The position numbers and the translations under genes were made by a program. Under the pieces are notes generated by a model, which was given only the letters and a program-made list of their open reading frames with translations, did no database searches and was not told the origin of the DNA. Shown here piece by piece: positions 49,437 through 59,793 of a stretch of DNA of 64,000 nucleotides; the first letter of the stretch is position 1, and every line of letters starts with the position of its first letter. The DNA comes from Symsagittifera roscoffensis. Taxonomy: Eukaryota > Xenacoelomorpha > Acoela > Convolutidae. The DNA is taken from contig NC_087063.1 in NCBI RefSeq assembly GCF_963678635.1, positions 21,708,701 to 21,772,700 of the forward strand, read 5' to 3'.

Positions 49437-50230
49437 GTCTTGGGACAGTGCCAAAGAAGTCTTGGGACAGAGCAGTCTGGGGACAGTCTTGGGACAGTGC
49501 AGTCCTGGGACAGTGTTGGACCAAAACAGTCTTGATACAGTCTTGGGACAGTGGTCTTGGGACAGTGGTCTTGGGACAGTGGTCTTGGGACAGTGGTCTT
49601 GGGACAGTGGTCTTGGGACAGTGGTCTTGGGACAGTGGTCTTGGGACAGTGGTCTTGGGACAAGGGTCTTGGGACAGGGTCTTGGGACAGTGGTCTTGGG
49701 ACAGTGGTCTTGGGACAAGGGTGTTGGGACAGGGTCTTGGGGCAAGGGTCTTGGGACAGTGGTCTTGGGACAGTGGTCTTGGGACAAGGGTCTTGGGACA
49801 GGGTCTTGGGACAGTGGTCTTGGGACAGTGGTCTTGGGACAGTGGTCTTGGGACACTAGCCTTGGGATAGTAGTCTTGGGACAGTAGTCTTGGGACACTA
49901 GCCTTGGGACGGTAGTCTTGGGACACTAGCCTTGGGACAGTAGTCTTGGGACACTAGCCTTGAGACACTAGCCTTGGGACAGTAGCCTTGAGACACTAGC
50001 CTTGGGACAGTAGTCTTGGGACACTAGCCTTGGGACAGTGGTCTTGGGACACTAGTCTTGGGACACTAGCCTTGGGACAGTAGTCTTGGGACACTAGTCT
50101 TGGGACACTAGCCTTGGGACAGTAGCCTTGGGATAGTACTCTCAGGACAAGGGTCTTGGGACACTGACGAAGTATTGGGACAGTACCGAACAGTCTTGGG
50201 ACAGTAGAAAGAAGCCTGGGACGGTACAAC
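49437..50230 (+). repeat. 14-b minisatellite GTCTTGGGACAGTG in element leader, >40 copies
   Basis: Near-perfect units from about 49540 to 49850, then a variant alternating TAGTCTTGGGACAC and TAGCCTTGGGACAG to about 50130, then decayed units. The unit core GTC-TTGG-GAC is an inverted repeat. Because 14 is not a multiple of 3 and the unit has no stop, all six frames stay open; these frames are not genes. The array ends about 270 b before the gag start. Confidence 0.95.
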
Positions 50231-50495
50231 GAAGAGTAGGGACGGTAACTGGAAGTCTTAGGACGGTATAAAAATTGAAGTAAAATTACAATAAGTGTTT
50301 GAGACAGATTTAAAACAGAACAACACTAGTCGGAACCCGGTGCGGTTGGGACCACAAATAAAGAAAGTTTCAAGAAAGGTTTTTATCACGTTGTATATTT
50401 CCTTTTGAGAATTCTTTTTCACAAAAGATTTTATTCGTAGAATAGAAATGTGTATATAATAATATTGTAAATACGATCAATTGTAAATAGAAATA

Positions 50496-51140
50496 ATGAG
50501 ACGGAGTAGGGTACCGGTGCTAGAAAAAAGGTCAAGCGGATCAAACACGAAATATAACTCGTCGCTGCGCGGAACGACGTCAAGGGGCCCAGGCAAAACA
50601 AAAGATAACTTTTCGGTTAGCATGGTCAGCACGAGGAGTGGCACCGAGAGCAAGACGCGAGAAGATGCGAGGGGAAAACAGGTGGAGCCCACAATCGAAA
50701 TCGACCTAGAGACACCAGACCAGAGCGTAGATGAAGTGGAGAAAAAGACAACGGAATCCACACCGATGTCCCATATGGAAGATCAAAATCCAAAAACCGT
50801 GGAGTTTTCGCCGATAGACGCGTTGGAAGACACAACAGGCAATACCCGAGAAACGGTGAAAGATGACTCTCAAGTAAAGAAGACATCTTTTACAGAAAAG
50901 TTGGCGATGATGGTCGGAATGAAATCGAAAGACAACACGGCCGAAGAGTCACAGACTGGAAAAGCACGAACATTTGGGACAGTGAGCACGAAGGCGACAG
51001 AAGCCGACCCAAAGGAAGAACAAGCCAGAACAGAAGAAGCAGCCGAAAACAAGACAACGGCTGTTCATGAAACAGCTGCTCTTGAGCTTGGCGACCTGAT
51101 GACGAAGCTAAATCAGATCGACAAAAAAACTAAAGTATAG
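50496..51140 (+). CDS. gag: Gag N-terminal part (retroelement)
   Basis: 214 codons, ATG to TAG. The product is hydrophilic and low-complexity, with a basic start (MRRSRVPVLEKR) and long acidic/Thr-rich stretches. It then has an amphipathic end (LELGDLMTKLNQIDKK) that would continue as coiled coil in the next frame. The two frames overlap at 51113-51137, which includes an A7 run (51123-51129). Reading on requires a +1 shift there, either programmed or a one-base mutation. No domain is recognised, but position and continuity with the capsid-like part downstream identify it as Gag. Confidence 0.7.
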   Translation: MRRSRVPVLEKRSSGSNTKYNSSLRGTTSRGPGKTKDNFSVSMVSTRSGTESKTREDARGKQVEPTIEIDLETPDQSVDEVEKKTTESTPMSHMEDQNPKTVEFSPIDALEDTTGNTRETVKDDSQVKKTSFTEKLAMMVGMKSKDNTAEESQTGKARTFGTVSTKATEADPKEEQARTEEAAENKTTAVHETAALELGDLMTKLNQIDKKTKV

Positions 51141-54100
51141 TGAGGAAGATAGAAACCTGATAAAGAAGGAGTTAAAATACAACAAACACGAATATCTGGA
51201 TAGTCATTTTAACCTGGCTAAGGCGACAGACGAGAGACTCCAGCAGATGTCGGACAAGGTAGATGCCACCAATGAAGAACGAGATAAGATTATCAAAAAA
51301 GATATGCAACAGTTGAAAAACCGATATGATGATGTCAACAGCCAATTAGGTAGCCTGGAAAAGAGAATGGACATAATGAACAGGAATGAGGCCGAAAGTT
51401 CGAGTGCAATACAGGCGAAGTTGGATGCAATCTTGAGAAATTCTACCTCACAAGAAAGACCGGCAGTGGATCGCACGCAAAGCACCAGAGTCGACTTTGT
51501 GGAACCACAAAGGAACAAACGGCAATCGACACCGCTGCCTTTAAACCGGGATGCGGTAAGCATAGCACCAACGGCTGCTAAAACAATCATGAAAAGTGGG
51601 ACATCAAACACAACGAGTGGTCCGGGGGACTCAACAGCTAGCAGCAACGCAGGTCCGGATGCAATGACGTGGGAAAGCACTTGGGAGATGATGAACAGGA
51701 CTCTAGAGGCCTTGGCCACGAGGAACACTAAATCGAGCGATAGGAGAGACGGTAAATCAAGAAAAACTTTCAAGAAGCCAAAAGAATTCAAAGACGACTC
51801 AGATGGATGCATTGACACGTGGGTGGAAGTGATGAGATTACATCTAGAGCAAGATAACTTAAATGATGAAAGGCAAGCATGCACAGCCATACTCAGCAAT
51901 CTGGAAGGCACGGCATTAAAATGCGTGGTTGCAAAGAAAGAAAAAGAACGCGACACCGCGGACAAAATCTTCGAAATATTGCTGAATCGATTCGGATCAG
52001 GCATGAAGGGTCACCAAGCGATGATGCGATTTGAAAAGAGAAGGCAGAGGGACGACGAGTCAATTGATCGGTTCCTAGATGACCTCGAGAGCTTGAGAAG
52101 AAGGAGTGACCCGGAGGAGTCGACAAACAGAAGAAACTTTAGCATTGCCTCGAAGTTCATTGATGGGGTAAAAAGTGATGACTTAAGAACAATGTTAGCA
52201 ACATACTACACATTGTCGAAAGACAGCGCACCGACCCCAGAAGAAATGAGACAGAAATCAAGGGATTACATGCTGATGAAACCCAAGAAATACTCATATT
52301 CAGAAAACAGGAACACGCAAGGGGGAAGTCAACCCCAGAGGTCGTCATGGTACAAGCCGAGAGATGACATGGACAAGCGCAGATCATGCGCGAACTGCGG
52401 GTCGGCGGATCACCACGTGGCTGACTGCACAACATACAAACAAGGCATGAAGAGTCTAGGATATGCACCGGATGAGGAGGACATGAGCCAGATGGAGGAA
52501 CACGAGTACTATAGTGGCTTAATCATCAAGATAGGCGCTAGATGCTTCTTCTGTAAACAGGAGGGGCACTTCAGAATGGATTGTTCCTTGTTCTGGGAAG
52601 CGGTCAAGGACCAGAGTCACCCCAAACATAAGTTGGCATTAGCGGCGGTGCAGAATCAGCGGAACAGGCAAAACGAGTTTGAATCGAGGAACTTAGGAGC
52701 ACCAAGCACGGAATTGCCGACGAAGACAGTGAAAGCTGTAACACATGTTAATGGTGCGATAGAATCCGCGGCCGGGAACTCTCTAGAGATAAATTATGAG
52801 AAAGCGGCGACGGAAGCAATTGCCAAAGTGAGACAGGATCTGGCTGCGAAAGAAATAGAGCAACGACTAAAGCTGGAAATCGAAAGACAGAATTTTAACG
52901 AAGCATTAACCGGATCGAACCAAACACCAGAGGCTGTACCGGGCTCAACAAAGACGGGAAATTGTAACACTGTAAAAATGGTGACGGGAAAGCCATTCGG
53001 CATATCGAAAATTGGGGCTAGAATAATGTCGATAATCACAGTGGGCGGCCACGAGGTAATCAGAAACTTGAGCAAACCGAGCGACCAGACAACAATGCAC
53101 ATTGACGTGTACGCAGATTACTTGAGCTGTATAAGCCCACAAACGACTTCTAGAGCGTTGAGAGCACTACTCACGAGAGGGGACAGCAAGTCGGTACGTG
53201 TTGATAACAGGTATACTGAAGCTTATGGTCCACACGAGGTGATGCTAAATATAGATGGGATCAACATCTATACCAAGACAATGATAACATGTGACGAAGA
53301 CCTAATTGGGCAGATCTACGTAGGGAAAGAAGAGTTGAAAGTGAGATCGATTGGACACTGCGCCATGCTTGAAGAAGATGCAATGCACATCGGGACAGAG
53401 GCAGATGTGACAGGGCACGTGCTAGATATAAGTGGCAAAAAGACTCAGTTGCGTGGGTTACTTGATACGGGAGCAGTCTTGAGCGTCATACCAATCGAAA
53501 CTTGGGAAAGGATGGGCTTTGACAAAGGTGACTTGATAGACTCGAGAATACGGCTGTCAGCTGCAAACAAGGGGGCCCTTCGGGTGCTGGGCAGGACGCC
53601 GATAATAGCCCTAAATTTGGGGGAACGTAACCTGTGGATGAGCTTTATCGTGGTAGAAAACCTAGATGAATCTGACCAATTCATTTTGGGCAGAGACTTC
53701 ATCAGGAATTTCGACGTAACGATTGATCTAAATAACGCAATGTTCAGGATACGGAACCCGGATAGGAGGTACGCAATCAAACCGGTAAATTTAATAATGG
53801 CAAATGAAAACAAAGCACCGGTATTCTTGAGTAGGAGGGTGAGGCTAAAAGCTAATGAAGCGGCAATCGTAAGCTTGAGGATGAAAAATTACAATGAACT
53901 AAGTGACAACAAGCAAGTGTGTATAGTTCCAAATCCTAATAGTCAAAGTGCTGCTGTTTTAGGAAGATCATTCTCGATAACGAAGAGCGGCCTCTGCGTC
54001 AGTGTCTTGTTGAATACCCTTGATATACCGATCACGATACAGAGAGGGAGGAAACTGGGGTATGCTTTACCGGTTAAAACTCGATATGAAACGATTGAGA

Positions 54101-54903
54101 ACTCAAAACAAAATGAAGTTGTCGATTGTCCCAATCACAGGGACAAAATTTGTATCTTGAGACGATTGCAGAAAATAAAAGATTCTTCAGGTCTTATTAA
54201 ATCACTTAAGTCAGAAACGGACGATGGGCTGTCGAGCTGTTCGAACTTTCCAGAGCGACCCACACTAGATGAAATGCAAACTGATAAACCGGTTCTGCCG
54301 GAGATTGAACATTTGAGGGGCAAACTGAAAGATGAACAGCTCGAAGCCATCAAGGACGTACTAGAGCGGAACGAGGAAGTTTTTTCGAGGCATAAGGCGG
54401 ATATCGGGTGTTGTAATTTCGTTGAGCATGAAATAGAACTTGAGGAAAACGCGGTACCACACAGGGAGGGGGCGAGGCGCATGACCCCACACAAATCGGA
54501 CGCGTGTAGAAAAGAGATCGAGACGTTACTAGAGTATGACATGATAGAACCATCTAAGTCACCGTGGGCGTGTGGAGTAGTGATGGCCAAAAAGAAAGGC
54601 GACCAGTTGAGGTTTTGTTGTGACTTTCGATACCTGAACTCCGTCACGGTGAAGGATGCCTATCCCATACCTAGGATTGATGAGAGCCTCTCGAAGTTAG
54701 GTGATGCAAAATTTTTTACGACTCTTGATTTAGGCTCGGCCTTTTGGCAGGTACCACTAAGGAAGCAGGACAGGGACAAGACAGGGTTTGCCTGCGAGTT
54801 GGGTCTGTTTCAATGGAAACGGATGCCGTTTGGACTTTGCAATGCCACAGCCACGTTTCAGCGGTTGATGGCACACGCGCTGATAGGCGTAACGAAGAAG
54901 TAG
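51113..54903 (+). CDS. gag-pol: Gag-protease-RT (first part of Gag-Pol), ends at in-frame TAG
   Basis: Numbering from the ATG at 51247. A coiled coil fills about residues 1-60. A retrotransposon Gag capsid-like region follows at about 175-300 (WVEVMRLHLEQDNLNDERQA, FEKRRQRDDESIDRFLDDLE). Two CCHC zinc knuckles lie at 381 (CANCGSADHHVADC) and 433 (CFFCKQEGHFRMDC). The aspartic protease active site is LLDTGAVLSVIP (D740). RT fingers and palm begin near 1060: MIEPSKSPWACGVVMAKKK, FCCDFRYLNS, LDLGSAFWQVPL, MPFGLCNATATFQRLM. The frame stops at TAG (54901-54903), a few residues before the YVDD motif. The same frame continues for 1459 codons beyond it. Ty3/gypsy RTs often have Trp near this point, so TGG to TAG is the simplest explanation. 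Confidence 0.92.
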
Positions 54904-57900
54904 GGCAACCTGGTAATGTGCTACGTGGATGACGTTGTAATAGCGACGCCAACACTGGAAGACCACATTGAGAGACTTGACGAAGTGTTTGCATGCATGA
55001 AGAGGTCGGGGCTAAAGTGTAAACCATCAAAGTGCGAGATACTCAAGGACTCAATAAAATACTTGGGCAGGATGGTAGACAAGCACGGCGTCAGACCTGA
55101 TACGGACGCCGTGGAAGCAGTCCTGACCTGGAAATCACCGAAGACAGAGCACCAGTTGATGAGCTTCCTGGGTTTCGCTAACTATTATAGAGAGTTCATC
55201 AAAGGCTATGCAGACAAGGTATACCCGATGCAACAATTAATGAGACACAAGGGCAAGAAGTTCACGTGGAACAACGCAGCAGAAGAGTCATTTCAGAGAA
55301 TAAAGAAAGAGCTATGTGAGGCACCAGTACTGGGTATGCCGACTGAGAAAGGGATATACGTGCTGGACACGGATGCGTCGGTAGTCGCGATTTCTGGGAT
55401 TCTCCACCAAGAATGGAATGGGAAGACAGTCTTGAGACCAATAGCGTACGGGAGCAAAGTCCTGAGTGACACGGAAAGTAAGTACGGAGCACCAAAAGCA
55501 GAGATGTTCGCGGTGGTTACCTTTGTCGAGAAATACAGGGCATACCTGGGCAGTGAGTCATTCAAGTTGCGAGTCGACAATCGAGCACTGAGCTGGCTGA
55601 AAACGTACTCAATGGACCAAAGTTACATTGGGAGGTGGATAGTTCGCCTGGATGGATACAACATGATAATTGAGCATAGAACACGAGATAAACATCAGAA
55701 TGCCGACAGCTTGAGTAAGAAGACGGAGTTCTATGAGAGACAAGAGCAAAGAGAGGCAGACAGATCTGAAATCAAAGATGGCTTCTCCTTCATGGACAAG
55801 GAAACGTACGACAGTCTTCCACTCACGAGATGGCTGGACAAATCAGGCAAACCGATAGAAGATCATCCTGAATTACCTAAAGAACCTCCAGAGAAGACCA
55901 TCTTGAAGAAAAGCAAAAGGATTCCAATAGAAATAATACTAAAGTCGAAGATCGTGAGGGAGACGCTCAAGGCAAAAGGCTATGATCTTAACCAGGTAGG
56001 AGCAGGAACTGCACAGATAGATGATGACTTAATGAGGTTGCTCGAGAAACTATCAGATGAGAAGCCCGTGATCCAAGAGAAGGGTAAAGAGGAACCGGAA
56101 GTCACTATACTTCGGAGAAAAGAAACAGTGAACAATACCGACTCCTCAAGAGGAAGCGTCACTGACAGCAAAGATGTCGTTCGGTCACTAGTTGACAAAA
56201 TCCCCGAAAACATTCTGGAGCAGACCAAGGTTAGGGAAAAGAAAGTGACGTTCAAAGAAGATACTGAAAACCTGGGACTAGGTCAAGAGTCCGGGGAGTG
56301 TTCCATGTTCACGGAAGAAGAAACCGGAGAGGGAAAATTGTCCGGGGAGCGTGAAGAATGGGATGAAGACTCGGATGAGAGCAGCGAAAACCAAGACAGT
56401 CTGTGCATGATATTGGCGGAAGAGAAGACAAGGCACCACGACAGGGAGTTACAGACGGATCCATCTTCAGGAACGTACAATCTGGACGTACAGGAGATAC
56501 GAGGTGGTGAAGAACTTGAGAAAATTGCGGTTTCAAGGAAGCCATTCAGGGAATTATCATGCAACTCAAACGTCAGAACGAATCTGGTGCCAGAAGATGA
56601 TATGAAAATCTTGAAAAGGATAATATGCGTGAAGCTGAGTGATGACATCCACAACCCTGGCGAGATGAATGGACAGATCATGGCGCTAAAGGAGCATGTC
56701 AAGGCAAGATATAGGCTGTCAGACCTAATAAGAGCCCAAAAGAATGACAAAATGACAAATAACCTCTCCAAATGGATCCAGTCGGGGGTCAAGGAGAAAG
56801 GGGAACTCGAGGAAGACAGCTATAAAATCTTGAGCCAGTTCTACAAAGAAAAGAAAGACTTACTCTATCACACAGCTGATGGGGTGGTAGCATGCAAGAG
56901 GAAAGATGAGGAGAAGATATTACACAAACACAACCTCATCATACTACCACAGTTGTATCAAACGGAGGTGCTTTTCAGATCACACGACCAGATGGGGCAC
57001 CAGGGGATAGACAAAGTACAACAAAGGATACTTCACAGGTTTGATTGGCCAGGGATGAGAAAAGCTTGCGAGAGATGGGTGAATGCCTGCCTGGCATGCC
57101 TCCAGGTGAAGGACCCAAGGAAGATGAAGTTTCCACTCAATTCCGTCGAGAGCTCAGAATTCAATGAAGTAGTGCAGATAGACCATCAAAAAATCTGCAT
57201 GACGGAGTCGGGATATAACCAGATACTGGTTATAATAGATCACTTCACAAAGTTGGCGGAAGCGGTTCCGTGCCAGACAGCCTCGGCCGAGGAGACATGT
57301 GATCATCTGATAACGCATTGGATATCGCGGTATGGTTGTCCAATGAGTTTCCAGTCGGACAACGGCAAAGCTTTTGTGGGGGACTTGACAAAAGAATTGA
57401 TGAGGAGATCGCACATTGCTCAAGCACACTCGACAACCTACCATCCACAGACCAACGGGTTGGTAGAGAGACAGAACAGGACACTGGTCAACATGTTAAG
57501 GGTGTACTGCTCAAGATACATGACGGATTGGGATAAATACCTGCCACAGGTAGTAGGGGCCTACAACAGTACACAGCACTCAACGACGGGCATCACTCCC
57601 TTCATGATGTTGACGGGTAGGGAGAGAGCAATGCCTCTGACATTCTCTTACCCGGAATACGAAGGGAAAAGGCCGTCGCCTCAGGCATACGTGAAAGAAG
57701 CGATCAAAAGACAACAGGAGTTAAACGAGCTATGCAGGAGGAACACGGCGCAAGCGCAAATGAGGCAACGCAGAAAATATGACGAAAAAATACTACAAGC
57801 GAAGCCATATGAAGTGGGCCAATACGTGTGGGTCTTCCAAAACGTCATACCGCCCAAGGGAACAAAGAAACTACTCAAGAAGTGGAAGGGACCATTCTTG

Positions 57901-59295
57901 ATAACGGAAGTTCATCAACAAGGACGGTTCTATCGCTTGAGTACTGGGCGAGCGGCACATTATGAAAATCTGAAGCCTCACGTCCCGTCCCCGGAGGATT
58001 GGTGCATACCCAAGGACATGGAGGGTCTTGAGTACCTGGTGGTAGAGCCAGCGTGTGAAGTGAATGAAAAAGGCACCAGAGAGAAGAATGATGGTAATGA
58101 GAACTTGAGTTTGGATGACAATGAAAAGATTGAAGCGGACTCTGAAGCGGAATCCTTTGTGGAAGAAGACTGGAACGACCCGGAGCAAGATGAGGTGCCG
58201 AAGTGGATGGAGCCAGATCGACCAATACCACCGGGGACCAGGACTGGCAATCGTAAACGGACCGGCATGAGGTACAACAGGTACGGGGATGACTTCTTGA
58301 TCGATAAGATACAGCCAGACAAATTGGGCGAGGAACTACTGAGTGCAGGCGAACTGGAAGCCGAAGAGGAATGGCAGGTCATTGACGATGGTGGACACTA
58401 TCCGCAGGAAGACTACTCGACGCCAGAATTGGAGACGGATCTCGAACAGAGTGAGATAGAGAGGAGGGAGAACACGAACTTGAGGATACTAGAGTGGATG
58501 CGCGATGTCAAAGACGAGAGCCGCGAAGGACAAAGCATTCAACAAGTCGACGTATCATCGGCAAATTATATGAAGGCAGAGGACCCTCTTTTCGGATGGA
58601 CGGCAACAGATAGGCCACTGGACATTCCTCCGGACAATTCAGACCCGACAACATCGACGGGGACGTCGATAAATATTTTTGTCCGGGGAGTGGGGGTAGG
58701 ACTTACCCACACCGAAAATTTGATGATAAAGAAGCTCAAGGAAGTGAGAGAAACAAGCAAATTGGAACTGGAAGAAGAAGAGCCAGAGCCTACCATAGGT
58801 CGGAATTTCAAAACGAAATTTGAAATACCCAATGAGTACTCGGAGAACATCCTGATAACGGATAGCGACTTCATTCTGTCGGACAGGACTAGCGCAATCT
58901 GTATTACGGCGGACATGAGTTTCAAATCAAGACTGGAGGCCGACTTCAAGAGAGAATACAAGAACGTGGAGTTTCTATTCAGACAGAGACCGGGGCTGGG
59001 AGGAATGGCTGCGCTTCCACCATCAGTAGCACAAGTCCCAGGCAAATACCTGTGCTTCTTAGTGACGAGGGTCAGTGAGAGGAACACGATCGATCCTGAA
59101 CACGTGATGTTGGCACTAACAAGACTACGAGACTTCATGATTGAAAGAAGAATAACGGAGGTCTCAATGCCGGTGTATGACCCAAACAGGGGCAGACTGA
59201 GCTCGAGGGAATTGTACGCTATCCTACATGTAGTCTTTGCGGAAACTGAGATAATGGTGTATCTGCACAAAAAATACTACTTGAGCATCGCCTGA
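54904..59295 (+). CDS. pol: Pol, second part: RT-RNase H-integrase with macrodomain-like C-terminus
   Basis: Continues the frame after the TAG; numbering from the ATG at 54916. RT palm YVDD (3-6) and thumb. RNase H follows (VLDTDAS, AKAEMFAVVTF, VDNRALSWL). Next is a ~350-residue acidic, Ser-rich insert (about 275-620) unusual for the group. Integrase has an HHCC finger (SHDQMGH...CLACL) and a catalytic triad D756, D815, E851 with exact D35E spacing (QSDNGKAF, TNGLVERQNRT). Then a GPF-type module (LKKWKGPFLITEV) and a second acidic linker. Residues about 1312-1455 (DSDFILSDRTSAICITADMS, GKYLCFLVTR, RRITEVSMP, AILHVVFAETEIMVYL) follow the OARD1/TARG1 macrodomain pattern, though the positions of its catalytic Lys and Asp look substituted. 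Stop TGA. Confidence 0.93.
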   Translation, partial: GNLVMCYVDDVVIATPTLEDHIERLDEVFACMKRSGLKCKPSKCEILKDSIKYLGRMVDKHGVRPDTDAVEAVLTWKSPKTEHQLMSFLGFANYYREFIKGYADKVYPMQQLMRHKGKKFTWNNAAEESFQRIKKELCEAPVLGMPTEKGIYVLDTDASVVAISGILHQEWNGKTVLRPIAYGSKVLSDTESKYGAPKAEMFAVVTFVEKYRAYLGSESFKLRVDNRALSWLKTYSMDQSYIGRWIVRLDGYNMIIEHRTRDKHQNADSLSKKTEFYERQEQREADRSEIKDGFSFMDKETYDSLPLTRWLDKSGKPIEDHPELPKEPPEKTILKKSKRIPIEIILKSKIVRETLKAKGYDLNQVGAGTAQIDDDLMRLLEKLSDEKPVIQEKGKEEPEVTILRRKETVNNTDSSRGSVTDSKDVVRSLVDKIPENILEQTKVREKKVTFKEDTENLGLGQESGECSMFTEEETGEGKLSGEREEWDEDSDESSENQDSLCMILAEEKTRHHDRELQTDPSSGTYNLDVQEIRGGEELEKIAVSRKPFRELSCNSNVRTNLVPEDDMKILKRIICVKLSDDIHNPGEMNGQIMALKEHVKARYRLSDLIRAQKNDKMTNNLSKWIQSGVKEKGELEEDSYKILSQFYKEKKDLLYHTADGVVACKRKDEEKILHKHNLIILPQLYQTEVLFRSHDQMGHQGIDKVQQRILHRFDWPGMRKACERWVNACLACLQVKDPRKMKFPLNSVESSEFNEVVQIDHQKICMTESGYNQILVIIDHFTKLAEAVPCQTASAEETCDHLITHWISRYGCPMSFQSDNGKAFVGDLTKELMRRSHIAQAHSTTYHPQTNGLVERQNRTLVNMLRVYCSRYMTDWDKYLPQVVGAYNSTQHSTTGITPFMMLTGRERAMPLTFSYPEYEGKRPSPQAYVKEAIKRQQELNELCRRNTAQAQMRQRRKYDEKILQAKPYEVGQYVWVFQNVIPPKGTKKLLKKWKGPFLITEVHQQGRFYRLSTGRAAHYENLKPHVPSPEDWCIPKDMEGLEYLVVEPACEVNEKGTREKNDGNENLSLDDNEKIEADSEAESFVEEDWNDPEQDEVPKWMEPDRPIPPGTRTGNRKRTGMRYNRYGDDFLIDKIQPDKLGEELLSAGELEAEEEWQVIDDGGHYPQEDYSTPELETDLEQSEIERRENTNLRILEWMRDVKDESREGQSIQQVDVSSANYMKAEDPLFGWTATDRPLDIPPDNSDPTTSTGTSINIFVRGVGVGLTHTENLMIKKLKEVRETSKLELEEEEPEPTIGRNFKTKFEIPNEYSENILITDSDFILSDRTSAICITADMSFKSRLEADFKREYKNVEFLFRQRPGLGGMAALPPSVAQVPGKYLCFLVTRVSERNTIDPEHVMLALTRLRDFMIERRITEVSMPVYDPNRGRLSSRELYAILHVVFAETEIMVYLHKKYYLSIA

Positions 59296-59570
59296 GTTGG
59301 GGACACGGGGTCTCGAGTTGGGTGTGAGGGAGGAGTCTTGAGTTAGGTACTGGGGTGCGGCACAGGTAAAGGGATCTTAAGACGTGATTGGCATGACAAT
59401 TAAATTTTAAAAAGAATTAACGGTGCTAAAACATAAAATGAATCTGCATGCTTTTAAGGAAATTCCAATTGAATCGTTTTAAGTAGAATGAAATTGATAA
59501 GATTTTAACCATACTGGTAAAAGGGGGGGTTTCTAGGTTAGGAGCATGACATGTTAGGTCTTAATGTGGT

Positions 59571-59582
59571 TTCTGTTTTCAG
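59571..59582 (+). promoter_or_regulatory. splice acceptor upstream of ORF3
   Basis: TTCTGTTTTCAG|ATC is a near-ideal acceptor in the 500-b gap between Pol and ORF3, about 210 b before the ORF3 start. This is the place a retroviral env acceptor would occupy. Downstream, short TTCTTGAG(T/C)(G)GG-TAA words repeat at about 59710-59765. Confidence 0.55.
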
Positions 59583-59793
59583 ATCAAGTTTGAAAAACAA
59601 AGTTGAAAATCCAACTACACTCAAGCGAGAAACAGAAAGAGAAATCTTAATTGAACTCGCGATAATCGACACCTACAGCAATTGTTTGCAAGGGAACATT
59701 TCTAGAGAATTCTTGAGTGGGGTAATACTTGAGTCGGTAAGGTAATTCTTGAGCTGGTTAATACATACTTGAATACATCCCGAAGTCACAAGA

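Noticed and set aside
49352-50229. Long open frames in all six frames (repeated LGQWSWDSGLGTV or SQDHCPKTTVPRP peptides)
   Set aside because: They are produced by the 14-b minisatellite, which has no stop in any frame. There is no start context and no homology.
47100-50495. Exact 5' LTR limits and primer-binding site
   Set aside because: Several TG...CA limits and TGG-starting sites are possible (for example around 47139, 47554, 47815). Without the 3' LTR none can be chosen.
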